Positions 56,248 through 64,000 of a DNA stretch of 64,000 bases are shown here, piece after piece. The stretch covers positions 1,057,001 to 1,121,000 of the forward strand of contig NZ_CP071604.1 of the NCBI RefSeq assembly GCF_017357225.1, read 5' to 3'. Made by a program: the position numbers and the translations under genes. This DNA comes from Rhizobium binae (lineage in GTDB: Bacteria; Pseudomonadota; Alphaproteobacteria; Rhizobiales; Rhizobiaceae). Below the pieces are notes generated by a model, which saw nothing but the letters and a program-made list of their open reading frames with translations, was not told where the DNA came from and made no database searches. The first letter of the stretch is position 1. The number at the start of each line of letters is the position of its first letter.

Positions 56248-56465
56248 CGGTGGCGCGGAGCGCCAGCAATCGATCCAGTGAATCGATTGCAGTTGCGAAC
56301 GCCCTGAGCTCAAAGCGAAGGGCCGGGATAGGGCGCGGCAAACGCGACACCAAAACGGTGGCGCAGGCGCCAGCAATCGATCCAGTGAATCGATTGCAGC
56401 GGCGAACGCCCTGAGCTTAAAGCGAAGGGCCGGTATAGGGTGCGGCAGACGCGACGCTATACGGC
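56248..56465. repeat. Two-copy tandem repeat, about 109 bp
   Basis: Copies start at 56248 and 56357 with CGGTGGCGC. Each contains AATCGATCCAGTGAATCGAT (an inverted pair) then GCGAACGCCCTGAGCT(C/T)AAAG and GCGGCA(A/G)ACGCGAC. The remaining 56466-56731 is GC-rich with a CCCCTCGCCC...CGGGGAGAGGGTTAGGGTGAG block and shows no gene. Confidence 0.8.
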
Positions 56466-56731
56466 GCCGCATACTCAACGGTGCCGCGAAATCGCCCAAG
56501 CAGACCTCCCACGCACGGAGACCGCCGCGTGCCCCTCATCCGCCTGCCGGCACCGACCGGGGTCGAGCCACGTGTCTCGCCCCGTCCTTCGGACCCCCGT
56601 AAACGGGGCGAAGGGACGCTGCCGCGACCCCTTCCGTCTCTCGCCAACCTCTCGCAAGGCACGTCCCCTCGCCCCGCGAGCGGGGAGAGGGTTAGGGTGA
56701 GGGGCAGCGCAACCCGCGCGAGGCACCCCCC

Positions 56732-58453
56732 TCACTCCAGCACCAACCACCCCGAATAGCGCACCACCAGCCCGGTCAGCCGGCCGCCGATCTCCACATG
56801 GAAATGAAACCGCCCCTCGCGCTCCTCCTCATAGGTATCGCCGCCGGGCGCCAGGAACAGCGGCAGCGGGATGCCGCAGAAGCGCCAGCCGCGCACCACA
56901 AGCCGCAGCTTCTCTCCCTCCGGCACCAGCGCCAGCAGCACCCGGAACGGCCCGAACACCTCGACGAGCAGGTGCCGGTCGCGGCCCTTGCCCGCTGCCT
57001 GCCAGCTGCGGAAGGTCTTGCCGCCGAATGTGCGCGTCCAGATCTCCCTGTCGCCATCGGCGGCAAAGCGCACCGCCACCGGCACATCCTCGCCGGCCGG
57101 GGGAAAGCCGATCACGCCGGCGATCAGCCGGGAGAGCAGCCCGCCGCCGCGCTCGATCCGCGCCCGACCGGAGGCGAGGCGCGTGCCGCCGGCATGGATC
57201 GCGGCAAGGGTGGGCGGCAGCTTCTCCCAGGCGTCGCCGAGAATGCGCCGGTAGAGCGGCAGCGGCTCTTCCTCGTGCTCCAGCCGGATGCCTGAAGCGA
57301 TCGAGAACCGGCTGAAGGCCGCTTCGAAATCGGAGAGCGACAATTCGCCGGCCGCCGGCCGCGCGCCGCTTTCCGGCCGCTTGCCTTCGAGCAGCCGGCG
57401 CACCAGCAGCTCGACGCCGAGAACCGGGATGAACGGCCCGTCATCCCCTTCGGCAATCAGCGACCAGTCCGCCGTCAGCCGCCGCCCCTGATGATCGAGG
57501 CCGCCCAGGCGCGCGAACATGCCGCCGCGATGGGCGCCGACGGCGAAGCGATGGCTGGCCGCCTGCAGCGCCCGGGCGAACGGCGTGAGCGACGGCAGCA
57601 GCCCGATCTCCACCAGCCGCGCGGCAAATCTCAAGAGCCGCTGCAGCGCCTGCGGCTCGGTGCCGACGCCGGTGAAGGTGGATTGCAGGCCGGCAAAACG
57701 ATCAGGCAGCAGCGCCAGGTCGGGCGCATCGACCAGCAGGAAGGTGCGGCTGGCGAGCGGCGCCACATCGGGGGGCGCGATCGTCACCCGCATCTCATCG
57801 ATCAGCCCGCGCCCCTCGGCCGGCTGCCCCTCGCGCAGCAGCGCCACCGGCTTGCCGGCATAACTCGATATCGCCCTGACGACATTCAGGCCGACCCTGA
57901 CATGCGATGACGGGGCAATGCCGGCTGCCACGCTTTCGACGCGGGAGAAATGCGGCGCCATCGCCTCCAGCGCCGCAAACGAGAGGGCAGGCAGGCTGCT
58001 GAGTCCGGAGAGCACGAAGATGCCCTTGGCCTTCGCCTCGGCATCGAGCCCGCCGATGCCGGCGACGAAGCCGGTGCTGTCGGCGAGATCCGAATAATCG
58101 ATGCCGAGCTCGATGCAGGCCCGCACCACCTTGTAGCCATCGCCGGTGAAGCTCTGGAACGGCCCGGAGGCATCGACGACGAGATCGGGCCTCAGCCGCG
58201 TCAGCTGCTCCTGGAGATCGCCGTCACGATCGAAGGCCACCGCCTGCAGCCAGGCGCCGAGATCGTTGCCGCCCAGCCGCCCGGCGCCGCCCTTCGGCGA
58301 TCGCATATCGAAGACGAAATCATCGGCCTTTTCGAGCGAGCGGCCGGCGATCAGCAGCCTGAGCCGATGCTCCTCGCCGAGCAGCCGGGCGAGCCGGCCG
58401 CCGAAGGCGCCGTAGCCGCCGATGATCAGCAGGGAAAAGGTGCCGCCGCTCAT
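56732..58453 (-). CDS. Saccharopine-dehydrogenase-like NAD(P)-binding protein with DUF4166
   Basis: A 573-residue protein. Residues 1-130 are a Rossmann fold (LLIIGGYGAFGGRLARLLGEE; DLVVDASGPFQSF), with the dehydrogenase-like middle part to about 370. The last 180 residues (YRRILGDAWEKLPPTLAAIHAG...FHFHVEIGGRLTGLVVRYSGWL) are DUF4166. The natural reaction of this fusion is unknown. It overlaps the DCC-family gene by four bases, so the two are co-expressed. Confidence 0.88.
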   Translation of the reverse strand: MSGGTFSLLIIGGYGAFGGRLARLLGEEHRLRLLIAGRSLEKADDFVFDMRSPKGGAGRLGGNDLGAWLQAVAFDRDGDLQEQLTRLRPDLVVDASGPFQSFTGDGYKVVRACIELGIDYSDLADSTGFVAGIGGLDAEAKAKGIFVLSGLSSLPALSFAALEAMAPHFSRVESVAAGIAPSSHVRVGLNVVRAISSYAGKPVALLREGQPAEGRGLIDEMRVTIAPPDVAPLASRTFLLVDAPDLALLPDRFAGLQSTFTGVGTEPQALQRLLRFAARLVEIGLLPSLTPFARALQAASHRFAVGAHRGGMFARLGGLDHQGRRLTADWSLIAEGDDGPFIPVLGVELLVRRLLEGKRPESGARPAAGELSLSDFEAAFSRFSIASGIRLEHEEEPLPLYRRILGDAWEKLPPTLAAIHAGGTRLASGRARIERGGGLLSRLIAGVIGFPPAGEDVPVAVRFAADGDREIWTRTFGGKTFRSWQAAGKGRDRHLLVEVFGPFRVLLALVPEGEKLRLVVRGWRFCGIPLPLFLAPGGDTYEEEREGRFHFHVEIGGRLTGLVVRYSGWLVLE

Positions 58454-58899
58454 GCGATGAAGCGGCCGCGCTGCTCCGGCGTCGGCACCATGCAGCTCTG
58501 CCGTCCGGCGATCTTCAGCCGGTTGCGGGCGATGAATTCATAAAGCGCGTCCGCCACGCGCCGCGGCATGAGCCCGAACAGCTTCACCAGCGAATAGGGA
58601 AAGCCGAGCCCGGCCACCATGCGGATCGAGCCATCCGACTTGAAGAAGGCGCGGCCCTTTTCGATGAGGATATTGGTTTCGTAATCGCGGCTATCCAGGC
58701 CGTAATGCCGGTAGAGCGCTTGCCCGAGCGGCGTCTGCGCCGCGACAAACCGGTAGTGCTGCCGCCTGTCGTGCTTCAGCGCGAATTTCACCCAGCCGGA
58801 GCAGAAGACGCATTCGCCATCGAAGACGATGAGCGGCCGGTCATCGGCAAAGGCGGGCACAGTGGGATCGGTGCGATAGCTGTAATCGGCGCGGCCCAT
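58450..58899 (-). CDS. DCC-family (DUF393) thiol oxidoreductase-like protein
   Basis: A 149-residue protein with the family motif LIVFDGECVFCSGWVKFALKHDRR (DxxCxxC, residues about 21-35), and later GSIRMVAGLGFPYSLVKLFGLMPRRVADALYEFIARNRLKIAG. DUF393 proteins are thioredoxin-like but of unknown activity. GGAGGGA precedes ATG 58899; the longer frame to 59031 is rejected. It precedes the DUF4166 dehydrogenase-like gene with overlap. Confidence 0.9.
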   Translation of the reverse strand: MGRADYSYRTDPTVPAFADDRPLIVFDGECVFCSGWVKFALKHDRRQHYRFVAAQTPLGQALYRHYGLDSRDYETNILIEKGRAFFKSDGSIRMVAGLGFPYSLVKLFGLMPRRVADALYEFIARNRLKIAGRQSCMVPTPEQRGRFIA

Positions 58900-58921
58900 G
58901 CTGATCTCCCTCCGCCTTTCA

Positions 58922-59830
58922 TTACCCCGGCCAATAGCGCGCGGCAAGCGAGGGCGGCCCATCCGCTGCAATCTCGCCGCGCTCCATGAGATGCTCGATA
59001 TGGGCGAGCACGGAAAGGGCGGCCGCCCCATGCAGCTTCGGATCGGTATCGCGATAGATCGCCTTCACCATCTCGGCAATGCCGCGATCGCCGGCCGCGA
59101 CCCGCGCCAGCACCGCCTGCTCGCGCCCCAGCCGATGCGCCTTCAGCGCCGGCAGGAACGTCTTCGGCTCGTTGACGGGCCCGCCATGGCCGGGCAGCAG
59201 CATGGCGTCCTCGCGCGCGATCAGCCTGTCGAGCGAGGCCATGTAATCCGCCATCGCCCCATCCGGGGGTGCGACGATCGAGGTCGACCAGGCCATGACA
59301 TGATCGCCGGAAAACAGGATCTCCCGGCCTTCGAGCGCGAAGGCGGCATGATTGGCCGTATGCCCCGGCGTCAGCACCGCCGACAGCGCCCAGCCATCAC
59401 CGGCAATCGTCTCACCGTCGCCGAGCGCGATATCCGGCGCGAAATCCATATCCGCGCTTTCGGCAAAGGGATTGACCTCGCCTTCGCGCAGCCGCCGCGC
59501 CGGCCGGTGCGGCCCTTGCCCCACCGTCACCGCCCCCGTTTCCGCCTGCAGCCGGCGGGCGAGCGGCGAGTGATCGCGATGGGTATGGCTGACCAAGATA
59601 TGCGTCACCTCCCGCCCGCCGATCGCCGCCATCAGCGCCTGATAATGCGCCTCGTCCTCCGGCCCGGGATCGATGACGCCAAGCGAGGCGGAGCCGACGA
59701 GATAGCTGTTGGTACCGAAAAAGGTGAAGGGCCCGGGATTTTCCGCCGTGACGCGAAGGACATCCGGAGCAACCGGCACGGCCCGCCCATAGGCCGGCTC
59801 GAAAGCAAGGTCGAATGCGGGACTTTCCAT
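58922..59830 (-). CDS. MBL-fold metallo-hydrolase
   Basis: A 302-residue hydrolase. The metal motif HTHRDHSPLA (HxHxDH) is at about residue 81, followed by TPGHTANH, FSGDHVMAW and LLPGHGGPV with the remaining metal ligands. The GTNSYLVG lead-in and the extra C-terminal helical region (AVLARVAAGDRGIAEMVKAIYRD...LAHIEHLMERGEI) resemble LACTB2-type enzymes. ATG 59830 (MESPAFDLAFEPAYG) is chosen; the long frame starts at 59938. Substrate unknown. Confidence 0.9.
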   Translation of the reverse strand: MESPAFDLAFEPAYGRAVPVAPDVLRVTAENPGPFTFFGTNSYLVGSASLGVIDPGPEDEAHYQALMAAIGGREVTHILVSHTHRDHSPLARRLQAETGAVTVGQGPHRPARRLREGEVNPFAESADMDFAPDIALGDGETIAGDGWALSAVLTPGHTANHAAFALEGREILFSGDHVMAWSTSIVAPPDGAMADYMASLDRLIAREDAMLLPGHGGPVNEPKTFLPALKAHRLGREQAVLARVAAGDRGIAEMVKAIYRDTDPKLHGAAALSVLAHIEHLMERGEIAADGPPSLAARYWPG

Positions 59831-59996
59831 GCGGGACGATGATCTCAGGTTGATAATATCGCGGCATGCTAGCACGCCGCCCGCCGCTTCGCGCGCAGAA
59901 ATCTGCCGCAGGCGCAACTTAGTCATTGTGACAGGCAAAGAGCTTTGCTAATCAGGCGTCGATTTGTGAGCAAGCGGTTCGCCGCTCAAGCTCTGG

Positions 59997-60071
59997 TGGG
60001 GCGTAGCCAAGCGGTAAGGCAGCGGTTTTTGGTACCGCCATCCCCTGGTTCGAATCCAGGCGCCCCAGCCA
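59997..60071 (+). tRNA. tRNA-Gln (UUG)
   Basis: TGGGGCG (59997-60003) pairs with CGCCCCA (60061-60067) as the acceptor stem; the anticodon arm GCGGT-TTTTGGT-ACCGC places UUG at the anticodon; CCTGG-TTCGAAT-CCAGG is the T arm; discriminator G and encoded CCA end at 60071. All arms fold. It delivers glutamine. tRNA genes are common insertion points, and the gene content to the right looks accessory. Confidence 0.95.
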
Positions 60072-60255
60072 CTGTTTTATTGCTTTCCTCGTGGGCTCCG
60101 ATTCTCCCAGGCTCATGCTGAGTTTCGAAGCGGCATCAAGATCGATAGGCGCGTTAGCTGCCGGGTCTCCGACGGCTTCGAGTGCCGTCGACCGTCTTCG
60201 ATCGTTATCGGTTTATATAGATAACTATAGGATTGTATTCATATCTTTATCTTCG

Positions 60256-60323
60256 GTGGGGCTAAGACCTAGTCGGTGAAGCATCGCCACTCGCCGGGTT
60301 GAATCCAGATGCATTGCCACTGT
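60256..60323 (+). pseudogene. Decayed tRNA-Gln-like copy
   Basis: GGTGGGGC at the left and TTGAATCCAG...TTGCCACTGTTT at the right match the start and the 3' end plus flank of the tRNA-Gln at 59997-60071, with an AGTCGGTGAAGCATCGCCA middle reminiscent of the D arm. The anticodon arm is missing and the acceptor stem no longer pairs, so it cannot be a working tRNA. It may be a relic of tRNA-targeted integration. The rest of 60072-60438 is AT-richer than the window and holds no gene I can support. Confidence 0.6.
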
Positions 60324-60438
60324 TTGCACCAGATTTGTATGACGTTTTCGCTTCCTCGTGCCGTACAGCCCGATGGGCAGTCGCATCCAGTTTCTCACCG
60401 CGAGCTTGTGCAGTTTCTGTCAGATTTGCGACCTGGGA

Positions 60439-61362
60439 TCACTCCTCGCCAAAAAAGTCTTCGTCCAGTCGCTTGAATTCGACGGTGCGATAGCCCCGCA
60501 CTCCAACGCCGTGTTCGATCATGAGATCGGCCAGTTCCTGGCCATCGATGAGGATGACGCGCTGGGCAAGATGCTTGACATAGTCCCGGGCCGGCTGGCT
60601 AAAGGTGGAAGTGGTCACGAAGACGCCCTTGGTGGCGCCGAGGCCGACGAGACTTCCAACGAAGCCGTTTACGTCCGGGCGACCGACCGGATTGCTCGGG
60701 GCGTAACGCTTGGCCTGGACATAGATGCGGTCGAGGCCGAGGCGGTCCTCGTTGACGATGCCATCGACACCGCCGTCGCCGGATCGGCCGAGTTGCGCGG
60801 CAGCGTCCTTGTGACTGCCGCCATATCCCATGGCGACCAGGAGATCGACGATCAGTTGCTCAAAGAAGATTGGGCTGTTGGAGAGGATGCGCTGCAGGAG
60901 TTCGTCGCGGAGCGCGGCCATGAGTGCCGCATGGGCCGCATCGATCTGCTCTTCCGGTGTCTTCGTTGGAGAGGCCGTTTCGATCGACATTGCCGACACA
61001 CTTTCCTGAGCGGGGGCGCCACCTTCTTTCTTGTAGAATTCTCGGAACTCCGGCTCCTGCATCAGGAGAGCGACGTCGATCCGTTCTGGCGCCGTCGCCA
61101 GCAGCGCCTTGCCCCTCTCTGTAGCAACAAATCGACCACGCGCCGGTGACGCGACTAGACCGGCCTTGCTCATGTAGAATTTTGCCCAGTGAATGCGGTT
61201 GTGCAACAGCCGCTGGCGCCCGCTCGGCAGAAGCTCGTCCCGTTCCTCTTGTGTCAGCCCCAGATCATCAGCGATCCGCTCGGCGATATCGGCCGCGCGT
61301 GTTTCGCCTGCGGCGGCGAGGCGTAGCACGGGGAGCATGAGCGTCTGGTAGTCAGGAATCAT
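60439..61362 (-). CDS. mrr: Mrr-type restriction endonuclease
   Basis: A 307-residue protein. The N-terminal 100 residues (MIPDYQTLMLPVLRLAAAGE...LHNRIHWAKFYMSKAGLV) are the Mrr_N winged helix. The C-terminal half is the Mrr_cat nuclease: FFEQLIVDLLVAMGYGGSHKDAA, then GDGGVDGIVNEDRLGLDRIYVQAKRY with the D...QxK catalytic pair. E. coli Mrr cuts adenine-methylated foreign DNA. GAGGCGATT precedes ATG 61362. It follows the unnamed gene by seven bases, in one operon with hsdS and hsdM. It is near the tRNA-Gln island border. Confidence 0.93.
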   Translation of the reverse strand: MIPDYQTLMLPVLRLAAAGETRAADIAERIADDLGLTQEERDELLPSGRQRLLHNRIHWAKFYMSKAGLVASPARGRFVATERGKALLATAPERIDVALLMQEPEFREFYKKEGGAPAQESVSAMSIETASPTKTPEEQIDAAHAALMAALRDELLQRILSNSPIFFEQLIVDLLVAMGYGGSHKDAAAQLGRSGDGGVDGIVNEDRLGLDRIYVQAKRYAPSNPVGRPDVNGFVGSLVGLGATKGVFVTTSTFSQPARDYVKHLAQRVILIDGQELADLMIEHGVGVRGYRTVEFKRLDEDFFGEE

Positions 61363-61369
61363 AATCGCC

Positions 61370-62239
61370 TCAATTCGTGCGCAGGATGACGGCCATGGTG
61401 GACATAATGTCCGACTGGGAAGGCCCTTTGATGATTTCGCCGTTGCTTGCCAGCTTGTGTTTGGCGAAGCGCGCCAACAGGGCCTGCTCGATCCTTCGTG
61501 CTTCATCCTCGCTGGCGGTGGGCTGTTTCAAAGCGAGGTCCCAAGTCAGGCCGGTGACCTCTGCAGCCATCGGCGCCTGATAAGCCGCGAGCCGGAGGGC
61601 AGGATCGTTCGCATAACCGATCTTAAAAGCAAGATCGCGCCCGCGTTGATCCTTCAAGGCAAGAGCATAGACGAACCATACAGCATGGTCGCCGAAGCGG
61701 CCGCTGAACTCGCCCTCGTGCTTTGGCGCCAACTTGCTATTCTTCTGGGCAACCAGCCCTCGCCCAAGCAGCGTCTTCGGTTCGGCCAGTGTGACCGGGC
61801 GGCGCTCGAGCGCCAGAAGCGGTGACGACGCATTCAGATCGAGTTCAACAACGGTTGATTGAGCCCGGAGATGATGGGCGCCGGTCAATGGCCCCACGAG
61901 GCGCGAAAAGACGTTCTGGTGTGACGTGATTGCCCACACTGAAATCGGATGAAGCGCATAGGGAAATTCGCTTGCCGCGCGTTCCGTGATTCCGCTGCTT
62001 TCAATCTGATTGATATAGTCTACCGTGTTTACTTCCAGCGACGAGGCTTGATAGAGGCCCAAAACACGGCCCCGGTAGCCTGTTGAAGTCGGCTCTCCCT
62101 TCGTACCAACCGTGAAGACGTAATCTCCCTCGGTCAGTGCCTTTTTCGCCTGCGTGCGGGCTGCCTTGGAACCGAAAGTCAACGGCCAGCAGGGATCGCC
62201 CGGCGGACCCCAGACATAGGTGAAAAAGATCTTCGGCAT
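61370..62239 (-). CDS. Unnamed restriction-operon protein: PUA-like N terminus, GIY-YIG-like C terminus
   Basis: A 289-residue protein. The first 110 residues (MPKIFFTYVWGPPGDPCWPL, GDYVFTVGTKGEPTSTGYRG, RVLGLYQASS) have the beta-rich look of EVE/PUA-type modified-base readers; this is a weak resemblance. Residues 188-272 fit the T5orf172/MUG113 branch of GIY-YIG nucleases: VYALALKD (190-), FKIGYANDPALR (K206, R216), RRIEQALLARF (E251) and NGEIIKG (E268). GGAGGGGAGC precedes the ATG. It lies between hsdS (31-base gap) and mrr (7-base gap) on one transcript. I infer a modification-aware restriction component; no named family is certain. Confidence 0.7.
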   Translation of the reverse strand: MPKIFFTYVWGPPGDPCWPLTFGSKAARTQAKKALTEGDYVFTVGTKGEPTSTGYRGRVLGLYQASSLEVNTVDYINQIESSGITERAASEFPYALHPISVWAITSHQNVFSRLVGPLTGAHHLRAQSTVVELDLNASSPLLALERRPVTLAEPKTLLGRGLVAQKNSKLAPKHEGEFSGRFGDHAVWFVYALALKDQRGRDLAFKIGYANDPALRLAAYQAPMAAEVTGLTWDLALKQPTASEDEARRIEQALLARFAKHKLASNGEIIKGPSQSDIMSTMAVILRTN

Positions 62240-62270
62240 GCTCCCCTCCCTTTGTGGTTCTGTGTGGCTT

Positions 62271-63605
62271 CTAACGTCGCCCCCGATCGCGCTTCGCCTT
62301 CGGAGCCGCCGGGCGCTCGGCGCGGATACGCTCCAGCAGTTTTTCGGCAGGCTCGTCGTTTTCGTACTGGGGGACTAGTTCGCCGCGAAAGGCTTTGGCG
62401 AGGGTCGCCTCGTCCAGCCGGCCCACCAATTCCAGCGCGCGCTTTGCTTGCCCTGCCAGCCGGTCGATCCTTGCGAAGGCGGATTCGATGCGGCGGACGA
62501 TTTCGTGTTGTTCTTCGAGGGGCGGGACAGCGAAAGAGAACTCCTTCAGCTTCGTGGCACTGATATTAGATTGACTGACGCCATCAGTTTTCGCGTTCCA
62601 TGAGAATTCGCGGCCGGAAGGACTGTTTAAAGCGTAAGTGAGGTAGCGATAGTCCAAATCAGGGCCGGCCACTATTCGTATGAGATATCCAGCAAATATC
62701 GCCTCTCGCTCCCCGCTATACAGAGCTGTCTTGCCGACCAACGCTGGACTGTTCGTCCTATTGAACAGGACGTCTCCTGGGGTAAGCCGGTACTTTTCGA
62801 TCTCATCTTTATCGTTCGTGTATACCAAGTCGGTCCAATCGAGCTTGCCTTCCTGAAGGTTGGCCATTCTAAGGACGGGGATAGATCCCGACTTCTGCGA
62901 TTTCGCTGCGGATCCATAGGCAAATGAACCTGCAACGTCCCCTAGCCGAACTGGTAGTGGCCAGTTGTCGTCGCCCCTCCACTCCCGCGTTAACTCCCCG
63001 CTGAACGCCCTACTGAGCACGGCCTGCTTGTAGCGGGAGACGAGAGTTTCGATGCGGGTGAGTTCGGTGCGGGCGCGGGCGGATTTCGCGTTCAGCGCAT
63101 CCAGCTTGGCCACGATGCGCTTTTGTTCGGCCAGAGGTGGGAGAGGTAGCACAGTTGCTTCCAAGAACTGCCTGGGGACACGACGCTGTCCCACCGCGCC
63201 GGTCATTGAGCGCTCTGCTATCTGCCTGTAGCTCTTGCGGCGGAGAAACCGCCACAGGAAATCGGGTTCGGCGGCGCCTTTCGATCTAAGAACATGAAAC
63301 TCCGTGGAACCGCACGCCATGCCATTCGCCAAATCACGCGCAACCGCAATCTTTCCATTTTCCATGCACGGGGTGATCTTTGCGAAAATGACATCTCGAT
63401 CTGAAAAGTGGGTGTAGCCTTTCCAAACTTCCGAGAGTGGCCGCATGTTTGACTTGTCTACTATTGTGCCAGTCTCATCGTCCACCGCAGGCATAGGCAC
63501 GAAGTTCACTTCCAACGCCCGATTTGTTTCGGGATCGTGCTTGGGATTGAACTCGCAAAGCTCGTCCAGCGTCGCCTCCACCCATCCCGTTGGCAACTCG
63601 CTCAT
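62271..63605 (-). CDS. hsdS: Type I restriction-modification specificity subunit
   Basis: A 444-residue HsdS protein with two target-recognition domains (about 5-165 and 215-380), each followed by a conserved helical spacer: LPPLAEQKRIVAKLDALNAKSARARTELTR (about 175-205) and VPPLEEQHEIVRRIESAFARIDRL (about 380-403). It determines the bipartite DNA sequence recognised by the HsdM/HsdR complex. Its start overlaps the hsdM stop by four bases. Full length, no frameshift. Confidence 0.95.
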   Translation of the reverse strand: MSELPTGWVEATLDELCEFNPKHDPETNRALEVNFVPMPAVDDETGTIVDKSNMRPLSEVWKGYTHFSDRDVIFAKITPCMENGKIAVARDLANGMACGSTEFHVLRSKGAAEPDFLWRFLRRKSYRQIAERSMTGAVGQRRVPRQFLEATVLPLPPLAEQKRIVAKLDALNAKSARARTELTRIETLVSRYKQAVLSRAFSGELTREWRGDDNWPLPVRLGDVAGSFAYGSAAKSQKSGSIPVLRMANLQEGKLDWTDLVYTNDKDEIEKYRLTPGDVLFNRTNSPALVGKTALYSGEREAIFAGYLIRIVAGPDLDYRYLTYALNSPSGREFSWNAKTDGVSQSNISATKLKEFSFAVPPLEEQHEIVRRIESAFARIDRLAGQAKRALELVGRLDEATLAKAFRGELVPQYENDEPAEKLLERIRAERPAAPKAKRDRGRR

Positions 63606-64000
63606 TCCGCCGCCTCCAGCAGCTCATCGCCGAGTTCCGTCATCAGCGCCTCGATCTCCAGCGTGGCGGCCTGCAGATGGCCGAGAATGGCAACGGCGAT
63701 ATCGTCGGGTTCGGTCAGGCCTTCTTCCGCTTCTTCCTCCGCCTCCCGCAGCCAGGAGATGTCGAGATTGTCTCCGCGTTTGGCGATGTCCTCGCGTTCG
63801 AACTTGCGCCAGCGGCCGGCCTCGCCTTCATCTGCGCCGCGCTCCGTCCCGTACGGACTCGTGCCGAAGGCCTGTTCAAAACCTTCGAAATGGGCTTCCG
63901 TCAGCGGCGTGGTCTTGCCGAATTTCGGCATCTGGGCGCGCAGGTCATAAATCCAGACGGCCTTGGTATTGCCGGTCTCGGTCTTGCCGCGCGTCAGGAA
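63602..64000 (-). CDS. hsdM: Type I restriction-modification methyltransferase subunit, C-terminal part
   Basis: The frame enters from the right edge (FLTRGKTETGNTKAVWIYDLRAQ) and continues MPKFGKTTPLTEAHFEGFEQAFG, the conserved C-terminal region of HsdM, to the stop at 63602. It holds 132 codons of the 3' end; the catalytic NPPF region lies outside the window. TKAVWIYDLR and FGKxxPLTxxHF are strong HsdM markers. It is the first visible gene of the operon hsdM-hsdS-unnamed-mrr; hsdR is not seen. Confidence 0.9.
   Translation of the reverse strand, partial: FLTRGKTETGNTKAVWIYDLRAQMPKFGKTTPLTEAHFEGFEQAFGTSPYGTERGADEGEAGRWRKFEREDIAKRGDNLDISWLREAEEEAEEGLTEPDDIAVAILGHLQAATLEIEALMTELGDELLEAAE

Noticed and set aside
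60358..61149. A 263-residue plus-strand frame opposite mrr
   Set aside because: It is the antisense of the Mrr catalytic region, which has clear motifs on the minus strand.

Overview
The window is chromosomal DNA of an alphaproteobacterium of the Rhizobiaceae, most likely a Rhizobium of the etli/leguminosarum group. This rests on the cytochrome oxidase cluster order (ctaG, ctaE, DUF983, surf1, ispH, thrB, rnhA), a CcrM-type GANTC methyltransferase, high GC, dense REP-like palindromes and RIME-like intergenic elements. It is read from sequence only; no database comparison was possible. Layout: 1-6064 holds the end of ctaG, ctaE, two minus-strand genes (a small barrel-like protein and a CPT-like P-loop kinase), then DUF983, surf1, ispH, thrB and rnhA. 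6211-7502 is a complete IS4-type insertion sequence that split a REP palindrome. 7626-11231 holds a zinc peptidase, CsbD, YqgE/AlgH, a DsbD-N-like periplasmic protein and a peroxiredoxin. 11232-12112 is a repeat field ending in a Zur-like operator. 12113-14778 is a metal (probably zinc) ABC transporter operon preceded by an unlisted 42-residue membrane peptide gene. 14827-16300 holds a minimal CDF-like transporter, a Dabb protein and a secreted protein. 16418-22693 (minus strand) is an apparent operon thrC, M16 peptidase, GNAT, 7TM-PAS-GGDEF-EAL. 22896-27294 holds a lipoprotein, a HAD hydrolase, three secreted low-complexity Gly/Ser proteins and a two-wHTH regulator, divergent from a large autotransporter (27402-31019). 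31343-34465 holds a small secreted basic protein, an ArsR-type regulator, NIPSNAP and ABM proteins, and ccrM. 34563-36654 is an overlapping mutY-HAD-SnoaL operon. 36751-44144 holds dciA-like DUF721 and dsbA, separated by a complete ribose-type ABC operon with divergent rbsD/fucU, a dciA fragment and a parDE pair with a broken toxin. 44250-52305 holds smc, a GST, a probable intergenic sRNA and ppdK. 52371-59830 holds small hypothetical genes, a four-copy tandem REP array, DUF1499, a DUF4166 dehydrogenase-like/DCC pair and an MBL hydrolase. From tRNA-Gln (59997-60071) to the end the sequence looks like an accessory island: a decayed tRNA-like copy, then on the minus strand hsdM (partial), hsdS, an unnamed PUA-like/GIY-YIG-like gene, and mrr. 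Working together: the housekeeping parts cover respiratory oxidase biogenesis, threonine synthesis, DNA repair and methylation, chromosome condensation and C4/C3 metabolism. Accessory parts cover metal uptake, sugar uptake, surface adhesion and DNA restriction. The least explained items are the unnamed gene inside the restriction operon, the orphan terminator upstream of ppdK, the membrane peptide ahead of the metal transporter, and the dciA fragment next to the broken toxin-antitoxin pair.
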